Below, piece by piece: positions 13,501-24,700 of a stretch of DNA of 60,000 nt. Each line of letters opens with the position of its first letter. Position 1 is the stretch's first letter. Under the pieces are notes generated by a model that saw only the letters and a program-made list of their open reading frames with translations, was not told the origin of the DNA and did no database searches. This DNA is from Owenia fusiformis (Eukaryota; Annelida; Polychaeta; Sabellida; Oweniidae). The position numbers and the translations under genes were made by a program. Location of the stretch: positions 38,507,375-38,567,374 of the forward strand of contig CAIIXF020000005.1 in NCBI GenBank assembly GCA_903813345.2, in the 5' to 3' direction.

Positions 13501-15833
13501 GATTTTACTGAATTAGCATTGATACTCTTGTAATTCACAGTTTGGAAGTAAAGTCGCTGAAGCTTTCCAAGCAAAGAAATATGCTGAGGAGAAGCAGAAA
13601 GAAGATCAACTGAAGAAAGAAAGAGAAAGGAAGAAACTCAACTGGGGGTGAGAGAATACATGCCCAATAAATATTATAACTTTTTTCACATATTTCCACA
13701 GCAGTCATTTCTGTGTTTCTGACTACTTCTCGGCAGATCTTTGTTTTTTCATTCCCAAAGATCCCACTTTCATTATGGTACGTTCACACCAACGGCGCTT
13801 TGATGGCGCTTTAAAGCGGCTTGTAAAGCGGCACCAAAGCGTAACAAAGCTTAATTAAAGCGTCGGGGTCGTAATAGGTCGTAGAAAAGCTCGGGAGTAA
13901 AGCGGGATATTCGGCAAGAGCGCTAAAAAATTTAAACTGTTTAAGCGTTCGCACCAACGGCGCTTTGATGGCGCTTTAAAGCGGATTGTAAAGCGGCACC
14001 AAAGCGTAACAAAGCTTGATTAAAGCGTCGGGATCGTAATAGGTCGTAGTAAAGTTCAGAGTAAAGCTGGATATTCGGAAAGAGCGCCAAAAAATGTTAA
14101 ACTGTTTAAAAATTTTGGGCGCTCTGTTACGAATTGATTGAAGCGCCGAGAGCGTATCAAAGCTTAACAAACCGTAACAAAGCTCAACAAAGCTTGACTC
14201 AAAGCGTAGGAAAGCTTAACACAGCTTGGTTCAAAGCGGGGACCCCAGTCTATTCACGGTCTGTTACCACTTGACACGCTTCGTTAAGATGTCTCAAGAT
14301 TTGCTACGATCTGGCATGAAGATCTGACACGAGGTCAGACGCTTTCATCAATATCTGACACTCTTTGTTACACTTTCCTGGGGGACTCTCAAGCTTTCCA
14401 ACGAATTGAGACGCTTTAATCAAGGATTGAAACGCTTTGCTAGGCTTTGTTACGCTTGAAAGTTTTCACACGCTATATCACGCCGTGCGACAAACGTCAT
14501 GTCTTCTTCAGATAGGTCATGCTCTGGTCCATCTGGAATTTCTGGATCTCGTTGTTCTGCCATCGTGTTCTCGAGTCAAAGATGCTATGGTTTTATGGAT
14601 CTACTGCATCTTTATATAGTCATTGGATCAAAAGCGGCATGGAATCGGCGATCTCGACATTTTCCAATGCGTGATAGAGCTTAACAGAGCGTAACAATGC
14701 ACAACAGAGTTTTGCAATCGTATCAGAGCCTGATTTAAAGCGTCATAATCGCATCAAAGCGTAATAATGCTTATCAAAGCTTTTCAAAGCGTGATTTCAA
14801 GCGTAACAAAGCCTGATCAAAGCGGGATCAAAGCGTGAGGAACCTTTTAGAGCTATGTTAAACTTTCCTACGCTTTGGATCAAGTTTTTCTGAGCTTTGT
14901 TACGGTTTGTTAAGCTTTGATACGCTCTCGGCGCTTAATCGATTCGTAACAGAGCGCCCAAAATTTTTTAAGAGTTTAAAATTTTTTGGCGCTCTTGCCG
15001 AATATCCCGTTTTACTCTGAGCTTTTCTACGACCTATTACGACCCGGACGCTTTAATCAAACTTTGTTACGCTTTGGTGCCGCTTTACAAGCCGCTTTAA
15101 AGCGCCATCAAAGCGCAGTTGGTATGAAGAAAATGACAAAAATGACGGCGCTTTGCTCGCCGATTTAAAGCGTGGCATTCGCCGTTGGTGTGAACGTACC
15201 TTTAGGAAATTACATCATTCTGTTGAAATAGAGTTTGAATTTCTTTCTATACAAGATTTATAGCAACTTTTAACAATCATATTTCTAATAAGAAGTTGTA
15301 TTACATTTGTATTCACCAGTTAACGTACAAAGCAATGTTGATAAACTAGCTCAAATTCAAGGAAATTCAATGTCTGCAGAGAGAAAGTAGGATAGGGTGA
15401 ACAAATTGCTGGGAGATTGTTTTGATCATAGACACATCTATATAGAGTGACATCTATTTACAAAAAGATAATTTATAAACAATAGTAAACATTATCATAC
15501 TGTCATTCATGCATCAGAATATGGATATGAATGATTAGAATGTCTCTGATTATGGATGTTAAAAGTTTCCCTTGTTTAAAGGCCTATGCAAAGTTCTTTT
15601 TCATGACTTCATCCCCTCATCCGTATACTAGTTTAACAAACAAGAACAAGAAAAACACCTATTATATTTCATTTTTCATTTAGAGGGGTATATTCAATCT
15701 AGGAGTCATAACTACAGTGTTTTTTACTTCAAGTTCATTGTTCTTTTTACTGTGGGATCATTTAGAATTCAGAATATATTTCTCTTTCAGATTTGCTGAG
15801 AAACAAAGATGGGAGAGAAAATCCAACATGTGA
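10322..15833 (+). CDS. FAM204A: FAM204A homologue, five coding exons (gene span)
   Basis: Exons 10322-10576, 11334-11621, 11871-11960, 13541-13647 and 15791-15833 join with matching phases (0, 0, 0, 2) into a 260-aa protein. Recognition comes from conserved blocks of vertebrate FAM204A: an MWKKFQ-LHK segment created by the exon 1/2 junction, an NEVDAAISQGQYTKAEQLSD block (compare the family's id-AVE-W-kAEELS segment), a lysine-rich stretch ending KKLNWGF, and a C terminus RWERKSNM. Human FAM204A is about 233 aa, so length fits. The family is conserved but its function is not established; the lysine/glutamate-rich composition suggests a soluble, possibly nuclear protein (inference). The start ATG has purine at -3 and G at +4. 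A longer 5' exon cannot be excluded. Confidence 0.9.
10577..11333 (+). other. FAM204A intron 1 with a MITE fragment
   Basis: Holds a G+A-rich inverted pair at 10610-10710 (CCTGGGTAGCATAGGCCAAG against CTTGGCCTATGCTGGGTAG), probably a small MITE, and a second element at 11105-11262 described separately. Confidence 0.5.
11105..11262. mobile_element. GGATCTAGGGG-type MITE, degraded
   Basis: Begins CACTGATGGATCTAGGGGG and contains runs of GGCC, GGGCT and GCCCAAAATTTT like the better preserved copies at 19086-19334 and about 41606-41758. It ends just upstream of the pyrimidine tract of FAM204A exon 2. Right terminus not seen clearly. Confidence 0.55.
11334..11621 (+). CDS. FAM204A: FAM204A homologue exon 2
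   Basis: Residues 86-181. Starts KFQVLHKRREDI after TTTCAG, followed by a basic KLKRQREFQKKLKHE stretch, an acidic/threonine-rich linker, and ends GRYAPK before GTAATA. Confidence 0.93.
11871..11960 (+). CDS. FAM204A: FAM204A homologue exon 3
   Basis: Residues 182-211, TKLENEVDAAISQGQ through DHMANRE, flanked by TTTAG and GTATTT. This is one of the family's conserved helical segments. Confidence 0.93.
11961..13540 (+). other. FAM204A intron 3
   Basis: No exon seen. Contains a C-rich run at 12910-12925, and at 12999 the left end of the CAGTAAAACCTG-type MITE without a matching right end. Confidence 0.5.
13541..13647 (+). CDS. FAM204A: FAM204A homologue exon 4
   Basis: Residues 212-246 plus two bases. 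Lysine/glutamate-rich helix ending KKLNWG; donor GTGAGA at 13648 splits the glycine codon, completed by exon 5. Confidence 0.93.
13776..15201. mobile_element. Fold-back element in FAM204A intron 4
   Basis: GGTACGTTCACACCAACGGC begins at 13777 and its complement ends at 15200. Long arms of AAAGCGTAACAAAGCTT-like subrepeats occupy most of the element, with a tandem duplication of about 150 bp in the left arm (13787 and 13945 starts). If the outermost base is an unpaired T/T position, flanking TTA on both sides would be a 3-bp target duplication of the PIF/Harbinger kind (inference). No transposase; ORFs inside (13976-14170, 14437-14684, 14986-15168) are repeat shadows. Confidence 0.85.
15791..15833 (+). 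CDS. FAM204A: FAM204A homologue exon 5 (C terminus)
   Basis: Follows TTTCAG; completes glycine then FAEKQRWERKSNM and TGA. Matches the family's conserved C terminus, which confirms the exon despite its 43-nt length. Confidence 0.93.
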
Positions 15834-16033
15834 TACTACTACAGAAAGGGACATTGAATAATACATGAGAATTCATCCTCATTGAAAATGAACACAACCG
15901 AGGCCTAGATAGTCTTTCTATCTCATTGTGAACTGCATGGGCTTATTATAGGCTTATATTTCAAAACTAATATAAGGATCCCATTTTAGAGACAGAAAAT
16001 CCAACACAAAAATTAATAATTATTGTAAATGAT

Positions 16034-16196
16034 AATAAATATTGCTGTATTTCTATTTAATACACAAAAGCATATTGTAACATTATAATGCAATTAATCA
16101 ATAAAATTGCTCAATTATGTAAAATACATTAAGTTGATAATACAATATGAAGTACTTATTTCTTATACATGTGTAAACCTGTGGAACAAGAATAAA
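16034..16196 (+). terminator. Candidate FAM204A poly(A) signals
   Basis: AATAAA occurs at 16034-16039, 16100-16105 and 16191-16196, 200-360 bases after the FAM204A stop. Which is used cannot be told from sequence. Confidence 0.5.
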
Positions 16197-16639
16197 CGAG
16201 AAAATCAACAATATTCATAACGTCATTGTGTCATTAATTCACCAAGAACATGCTGAATATTATATTCACCTAGGCATGCAATGATAACATGAGTTTATGT
16301 GAATATTTCTTAACATTTGGTAAAATATATCAATTTCATATGTAATTAAAACCTACCAAAACCACTCACATTTAGAGTGATCCCATGTTCGCATTAGGAT
16401 TCATAAATTTTTTCCAGTTCACATATTATTACGATCTTAGAGAGGTGTTTTAAATCTATAAATGTGATAAATCTACAATTCCTATCATTTAAATCTTGTA
16501 AAATTATGCAAATAATATTTCTATATATAAATTATTTGTATGTAGAAAATAGCCACTCCACAGTGTAACAAATCCCAACTAATAGGAACGATTCCCTAAA
16601 ATCAATTTTTCATAAACCTGAAATAGTTATTATATAATA

Positions 16640-16817
16640 CAGTAAAACTTGTGTATAGTGAACATTTTTTTGCCAAGAAAAAACGTTCACTGTAGGTAGG
16701 TGTTCACTAGAGAGAGGGTAATTTATACAGAAGTCAGTGGACTATGTGCGTAGGAAGGGTGTCCACTAGGGACAGGTGTTCACTAGAGAGAGGTGTTCAC
16801 TAAGACAGGTTTTACTG
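16640..16817. mobile_element. CAGTAAAACCTGT-family MITE
   Basis: Left CAGTAAAACTTGT, right ACAGGTTTTACTG, TA on both sides (16638-16639, 16818-16819). Interior has GTGTTCACTAGAGAGAGG repeats. TA duplication and short termini suggest a Tc1/mariner/pogo-type origin (inference). Other copies: 20308-20400, 30022-30204, 40738-40909, 49106-49398, 50527-50725, 51989-52087. Confidence 0.8.
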
Positions 16818-18148
16818 TATAATGATAATATGTTTAAATAGCTTTAATTTGCATATAATGAAGACATACTTTGTAGAAACCTTAAGATTTTGCAAATACC
16901 CATTTTATAATTTTAATAAGCAGCCATATTTTATTTTCTTAGGTATAAGTGAGAGATTAGAGAGCTTTCAATATAAGTTTTCAGCCAAACTTATACTGCA
17001 ACTTTAACTTTTAAATGACATATGCACCAATGGGGAGGAAGGTTTCTCAAAGAAACTAGAAAAGCACTTTTCATCAAAAAATTGTCCTCGTTTCCTAAAT
17101 ATTCCAGCAATATTTGTTGTGATTTGAAGCACTCTTTCTTCATTTCCAGAATTCCCAGTGCTATACCTGACTTGTACAAGTACAGGTTGGCATATTCCAA
17201 ATAACTTATATCGGAAGCTCTCTAATATTTGCAAATACTTTAAAATACCTTTGATTTGAGTATTACAACCGTATTTCCGAGATTTCAAAACTAATGGAAA
17301 TCCACATTTCCTTATCTGTCTACCAAATATGGAGAAAATTGGTCTATAGTCTACATATACTTATATGAGTCAAATAAAAAATTGAAGAACAAAAGGCTTC
17401 ATTCAACAAGGATTGGTATTTACATATCTAATAATCTTATAAAAAAATGTAATACACAAAAATTCATTATAGCTAAGTCAACAACCTTGCACCTCATTTT
17501 ATTTTAAAATATTAGCATTTTGTGTGGGAATCGCATGTTTTGAATCTTACATATCAATCTTATGTATGATCCGCAACAATTCTTTTTGGCCTTCAATATG
17601 ACCAAAAAACTTTTACAAGTCTGGTCAATATATGTAAGTGTACATAGTAGCTCGGTAGAGATATCCATGTGATTTTAGCACAAATTTTTCAAATATTATA
17701 ATTTTAATAATTTCAAATAATAATTTCATCATCAATCATCATTTCATAAAATATCATCATCATTTCATAAAACATCATCATCATTTCAATAAATATCCTA
17801 GGAAGCAGTATCTAATCCTCTGCTTCTGAATATGAATAATGCATATAGCCCAACCCTCTTCATTTTAAATGAAGTAACCTTTCATGAAATATAAAGCATT
17901 AATTATATTTAGAAATCAGACTTGAATAACAACCTTAGGAAATAAAATGATGAACTGACATTACAACAGCTTGCAATACTGGCAAGATAACATTTTTATA
18001 CAATTCACCAAATAAGTCCTTTTCTAACATTTTCTATTTAGTACTATATAATTTAAGTAGGCTAATTGGAACGTGGTTATCAACTAGGCAAGATTATATC
18101 TGACTACACAATCAATTTTTTCCTACATAGTTAAGCATTCAACAATAT

Positions 18149-18154
18149 TTTATT
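18149..18154 (-). terminator. Candidate poly(A) signal of PH-actin gene
   Basis: AATAAA on the minus strand, about 430 bases after the PH-actin stop codon, directly beside the C homopolymer. Position is plausible; not proven. Confidence 0.4.
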
Positions 18155-18584
18155 TTTACCCCCCCCCCCCCCCCCTTGCATGAAATAAGTGGATTGCACC
18201 AAATCACATGTCTCTCAGAATATTGATGACTTATTTGTGTGCATAAACAGTAAAACTGGTGCAAATGGAACAGCCTTGGTTCTGCTTAGAAGTAATACAC
18301 TTAGATGTTCTAGTTATAGAGGCTCAATGAACATTAAGTCAATGGGTCATCAGAATCTGAGATCGAGAGCCTTCCATTTGCAAAGGAGTTCCACTAGCAG
18401 AGGTGTTAAATTTCATTTACTGTACAATGTACTCGATTTCTTAGCATACATGAAAGACATGTACACGTTTATCATTTAACTACATGTTCAAGGTGTTTGC
18501 TAATATTGCTAATATAAACATCCCTGTCTCCAACATGAGAATCAGTTTGCGATTTTATGCCCTCTGTTGCACTGGTCCAATTGT

Positions 18585-18731
18585 TTAATAGTTCTGCCAT
18601 TTTCGTAGTAGTTTTGCACCATCTTTAAACCAATCTTTACGTGATATAGCTGCAGTTTCAAATACACCTAGGTTGGCCAGGACACAGGCCCCTATGTAGG
18701 CAGAGTGGTATCGCTGTGGGGAGGCGTGGAC
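18585..18731 (-). CDS. PH-actin exon 17, actin C terminus
   Basis: Residues 1724-1771 and TAA. VHASPQRYHSAYIGACVLA aligns with actin's IAPPERKYSVWIGGSILA, then KDWFKDGAKLLRKWQNY replaces the usual GPSIVHRKCF end. Acceptor TTGCAG. Confidence 0.92.
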   Translation of the reverse strand, partial: VHASPQRYHSAYIGACVLANLGVFETAAISRKDWFKDGAKLLRKWQNY

Positions 18732-21700
18732 CTGCAACACACAATAAGATAATTACTATATGGGCAAATAACAGACATGTATATAGTAAAACCTGTATAT
18801 CCTAACACTTGCTTATCCAAACCCCTCTCAATGTGAACATATTTTCTTGGTCCCAATTTTGTAACCTCCCATTGACTCATATGTTAAGAAACCTTTAAAT
18901 CTGATTTGAGAAATCTTACTGTATGGGCATTCAAAGTCCCCATTATGGGCTAATAAAGTAATAGTATAAAGACCAACATTTTACTGCCTCTCTGCAAAAC
19001 AATTGTATTCTGACGGTCTTATGAAATGACTAATAGTGGGTGTTGATAGCAAAGCTGACCAAAAGTATTTCTACATTACTGTATGCACTGGCGGATCTAG
19101 GGCCCCCCCCCTTTGGTGGACCCAGAAAAAAATAGGGCCCAAAATATTTTTTGGGCCAAATAAGGCCTTAAGGCCCCAAAAAGAGGGCCTTTTTAGTCAT
19201 TACTGGGCCTTGTATGGCCTTATTTTTTAATTTCAGGCCAAATTTTAAAGAAAATGGGCCTCAAAATTTGGGCCAACTTTCGGGTTTTAGGGGCCCAAAA
19301 TTTTTTTCCGCGTTGGTTCCCAGATCCGCCACTGGTATGTGTTATTCGCACTTCAGGCTTGAAAGAAATTTTGCCTCATTTGGTGATATAGACACCTCAC
19401 CTGTACTGTTATAGATTCTGGCATGAGCTTTGTGATCTCCTTCTGTAGGCGCTCAGCAAATCCTGGGTAAAGTGTACCTCCCCCACTAAGGAAGATGCTA
19501 CGACACATCTCTCGTCTTGTGTCCATGGGGCTGGCATTGATGGCCTCATTGACCAACTTATGGAGTCCTTGGTTGTCCATACCCCAGGAATCTACATCAT
19601 AGAGACCCTCGGGGGCACGGAATCTACTCACGTCATGCGACACAGAACTGAAAATATATACATGACTTAATATGATAATATGAAATTATGAGGATGAAAA
19701 TAAAACTGGAAATCTTAATTGGTGATGCAACACATCACTTGAAAAGTGATTACATATTTTAGCTCAAACCACAGCTGAACAAGTGTTTTGGTAATAATGA
19801 TATACTACAAACTGGATGAATCATCTTTTTCAGGAGAGATAATTGCTTCGCCTGCTTCTTGCCAAGCTAAGGCAATGGCCATGGCATACACTCAAAATGG
19901 CATAAACTTAAAATGGCATACACTCAAAATCTCACCTCCACATGCCCTCTGGAATATCAAACTGACTCAGGTCAACTGTGGCCTTGAAGTCACCTGGTAA
20001 CATGGAGAAATTCTTCACTTCCTTCTTGTAGTCTACAGCCATGTAGCAGGACTAGGAAGAAAACACAAGTTGTAGAGTATTACAGTAAACAAGTATCATG
20101 GTCTATTTTATGGTACATTGTGGGGATATTCTTAGTACTCCACAAAAATGTCTGAAAGTAATTATCTTGTATTGTAAAGTAATTATTTCTTCCACTTTTA
20201 GTATACCAAAATTTGAAAACTTGTTAACCTGTAGTTAAAAATGATAATGTTCAATTCCAATATAGGATATCTTACCAAGATATTACATATTGACATTTAA
20301 ATGAATATGGTAAAACCTGTATTATCTGAATACCACCAAGAATGGCCAAAAGTTTTTGCAGGTGTTCATATTTCTATTTTCAGTTCTACAGGTTTTACTG
20401 TACATACTAGTTATCTAAGGCAAAAACTAATTTCTTCTTATAAATTTATTTATAAATCTATTATTTCTTGAATGAATTTATAAATCTATTATTTCTTGAA
20501 TGAATCTATCATTTCTTGAATGAATTTATAAATCTATTATTTCTTGAATGAATTTATAAATCTATTATTTCTTGAATGAATTTATAAATCTATTATTTCT
20601 TTATAAATCTATTATCTATGTGAAAGAAAAACTGCAGTTAAGAATAATTTACTTATTAGGCTAACTTCTACTCACCCTCTCCATGACATGTCTGACTATA
20701 AGTTTCTCAACCTCCGTGAAGAATCTGTATTTGTTCTCAGTCAGTGACGAATTCAAAGCCTCAGCTATTCTAGCTCCACCATAGGGCTTCCTGGACACAC
20801 CCTTCTCTATGATATACCCTAGAATGTACAGAGAATATCCTATGATATACATGTATGTGAGATATGATTTTTATCCATTAATGAATACAATATCTTCATG
20901 AACACTGAAGCCTTGCACCAATTGTTAATATGAGTTAATATAAGTAGCAACAATCTATAAAACTATCAGATATGGAGCCACATCTCATAATGTTATATTC
21001 ATATCGGATGGTTTTGTGAAAATTTGCCAGAAATATATTATCTATTAATATTAATTAATATCTATTAAGTTGATATGTTTTTTAATCCAACATGCAATTA
21101 GAGTATAAAACAATGTATTTAATTACCATCAATGATGGGTACAATATCGAACCTATCCCCCACATCAACCAGGATGCCTGAAGTAGCATTGTAGGAGTAA
21201 AGCGAGAGGAGGAACTGACTGACAATGTTCACCCCCAGGACCCCCATCTCCTCCACCAGCAGTGCCATTAATTGACTCATCAGAGGAGTACTCAGATTCT
21301 GGGGAGCACTCAGCAACACCTACAGATTACACATATAAATCTAGAAATTGCACATGTAAGAGTTACACCATCCTCCGATCACAGGGCTTCGAAATCCAGA
21401 ATATATTCTTTCTTTTACCCCCTGCGATAAGCAGTTACCATTGAATTGGATATAGCAGGGGGAAGAAGGACGTACGGATTCTGGACACCTGCTTAGGAAG
21501 ATGGAGTTACACATGAAGAAGTTCATTGAATTTTTTTTTGAAGAAATAAACTTTTATTTACCATTTAAATTATTTTTAGAAGCTTATTGATAGATGTGTT
21601 TCATGAACTGAGGAAAAGAAAAAGAAATTTTCTCCACATATCCTCATTCAAAGTTTGAAAATATTGTAGAATCATCCAAATATTATTTGTCACTACTTAA

Positions 21701-24700
21701 AAAATCGTTTGAAATATTTTTCAAAATAAGTTGAATTTTGAAAAAAAAGTTGATTTAATTTCAAAAGATTTGAAACCTCAGCAAAGGTCAATATTTTGAA
21801 TCATCAAATACAACAATCTACGTATTTACCCAGTATTCTCTAGGGTTTACTGCCAGCTCAGTGAACACCTTCTTAAAGAGTGCTGGCATCAACTGCATGT
21901 CAATATTAAACTGGAGAAATACAAAAAAAGGAATTAGAATGTTCTCTTTTGGTAAATAAGTTCAGGGGCATACAGCATGATTAATTATAAGAAAAGGAAA
22001 TTAAATGGTATATGTTTTTGTCAACTTTTAAAATATGAACATTTGATTATTTTAACGAAACAAATATATTTTACGACACTTTGACATTTGTATTCATGTG
22101 AGGGTGAAACAAAGAGCTTGAGTTTGAGCTCCAACTCTCTATAAGTTCCATTTTATCATACACATTTCTAAAGCAGTTTTCAAAACCCTCACTACCAGTG
22201 TTAAATCAAATGTAAATTATAATGCAATAAAAAAATAACACATAAAAATATTCTGTCTGTTTGTTTCCCACTGGGTGGACTGACTTTTTCACATCCACCA
22301 TCAGCAAATTATTTCATTCTTTGTTTTCATTCACTAATAAAGCTCTAAAAATTGGAAAAAGAGTCTTACAAAGTTTAAGTTCAAACCAAATTCTCTGTTC
22401 ACCCTCAAAGAATTCAAAAATCATGTGACAGAATACACAATGACTTGCAGAGTAACAAACTTATTATGGTGCGTTGTCCTGGTGATGTTGCGTTCCAATG
22501 TATTTGGAGACCTAATTGAGGAATGGGAAAATAAAGAGAAATCTCAAGAGCACCATGTACCAGTTTCAAGAACAGTTATGACAGAGTGTATTTAGACAGA
22601 TGTAACTAAACTGCATATTGAGGCATAGGTCAACCAACAAACCTCTATAATACATTATTATAGGGTTTAAAGGATATATTACAGCTGTATCATTGTCAAA
22701 TGTGCAAATTAGGAAAGAGTGTATTAATATCAAACATTCCAAAACTTACTGGACTTGGGGATTTCTGTAATATGCAAACAAGTTTAAATAACAACAGAAA
22801 TACACAAAATTGAGATAACAATAAGCACAAAAATAAATATAAGGAACTCACAAGTAAAAATAGGAAATGCAGGTCGTAAAAATAAAATGTGCAATCACAA
22901 CTAAACTGGATACAAAACAAAAGTGCTATAAATGCAACATTACACATGAATTATTTCTTTGAAGATTTATTCTTTCTTCCTAATCCAGAGACTAAGCTAC
23001 TTGTGTAAAACCATTTTCCACAAAAACATCAAAATATTCAGTATATACGTGTTAATTGATAGACATTGTACATACCTTATCAACTTTATGAGAAGGTCTG
23101 ATTGGGTGAATGATGTCACTGTTGGACCGAATTGCTGGTTTGTATGCATCTGCGCCACAAACTAGTTCCCCAGTTTGTTTGTTCTTTGCAATGATAGTTG
23201 GGAAAAACACCTCAGGTAGGGATGCTATAATGGAATAAAAGCTTATACAGGGCGTTCAGTAAGTAAAGCTAATTTTGCTCTCAAACTTTTATTTCTTGTC
23301 TATCATCGTTCAAATTTTCAGTGGAGAAGCATCAGACACTTTTCTAACTATCCTGAAAAAATGATTAAGATATAATGAATAACAGCAAAATGGTGGTTGT
23401 CATAGTTACGCGAATACGGGTTCTGTGGAGCAATTTTATAAGTTCACAGCCTAGTAGATTTTGTTAACGTTAGTTTCTGTCCTGTCTATATTTCAACCAT
23501 AGTTCTGTGGCTACTCCACATTTCTACTTTCAAGTTAGCATTCTATTTCATGTTCAAAGTAGTTTCCCTTAGCTTTCACACACAGCTGATGTCGTTCTAT
23601 CCACTTCTGATATATCCTGTGGAAGCCATCTGGAAAGTTCTTTGTCAGCGAACGTTGAACGGCATTCTGAAGCTCATGGATATTTGCGTGGATCTTATCA
23701 TCACTTGTTGTTTTTCTCCCCTTTTGGAATTTCTGATACCATTTGTAGATTGTGTACATAGGCACACTGTCCCCATATGCTTTTTGGATATCCCTAATGG
23801 TATCCTGCTTGGATTTCCCTAGCAACACATTGTATCTGATGCTACTTCTCAATTGTTGTTTCATTTCATTGTTCATTTTGCTTCCATTGGCAATCCTGGC
23901 AGCCATGATTTTGATGATGTCATGGACCAATGTCTGATGGATCATTCTGGATCATTCCATCTGTTGTATCATCTGTCTGTGATGTCATAGACTACTGTTG
24001 CCATGGTATCATATTTGTGTATGTTGTTGTTATGTTTGTCGTGACTTTCAGCCATAGCAAACAAAGACATATGCAGCATTAATCTAAATCAATTCCATTG
24101 CATTATAACATTTTTATTAAAGTAAGAAATTGCTCCGCAGAACCCGTATTCACGTTACTATGACAACCATTGTTTTGCTCTTATTCATCATATCTTATTT
24201 AAGTTTTCAGGGTAATTAGAAAAATGTCAAATGCTTCTTCACTGAAAATTTGAAAGATAAATGACAAAAAATAAAAGTTTGAGAGCAAAATTAGCTTTAC
24301 TTACTGAACGCCCTGTAGATCTATTCGAATGGTTTTGTATTTTAAAATTGCCAAATTGAATTTCCCACTTGTGTGATTTTTTCAACATTACTAGCTAAAT
24401 ATGTCGAGACAATTATATTTAGCACTCATTATTTCATGGGCTGTACTAGATACTGATTGGCTGCTGAATGTGTTGGGTGTGGTAAAATAAACTGGAGGGT
24501 GTGGTAAAATAAACTGGAGGTGAAATCGAATTAACTCAGATGTTTTCATTTAAAGATTTAATCCAGTTTCAAGTCATTTAACATGTACATAACATACATT
24601 ACATGTACATGTATACATAGAGTATACAAAGGACGTAACTTTACAGTTCCTCAAGCATTCAGTAGCATAGGTAAAGTGGTACAGCATCTGTGATAATGCT

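Larger units (their letters stand above)
15834..18584. other. Convergent 3' intergenic region
   Basis: The two genes' 3' ends face each other across 2.75 kb. Contents: 3' UTR and poly(A) signals of FAM204A, a TA-flanked MITE (16640-16817), a possible short inverted-repeat element (about 16950-17231, AGAGATTAGAGAGCTTTC against GAAGCTCTCTAATATT), ATCATC-rich low complexity at 17720-17800, and a C homopolymer at about 18159-18176. ORFs at 16822-17288 and 18189-18479 have no recognisable content. Confidence 0.6.

Noticed and set aside
18159-18176. C homopolymer as a regulatory or structural signal
   Set aside because: Such runs also occur near 5135 and 12910 and are common slippage products; no supporting structure seen.
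22440-22515. Possible extra actin exon after an acceptor near 22512
   Set aside because: The frame stops after 15 codons, and exons 11 and 12 already join in phase and align to actin with no gap.
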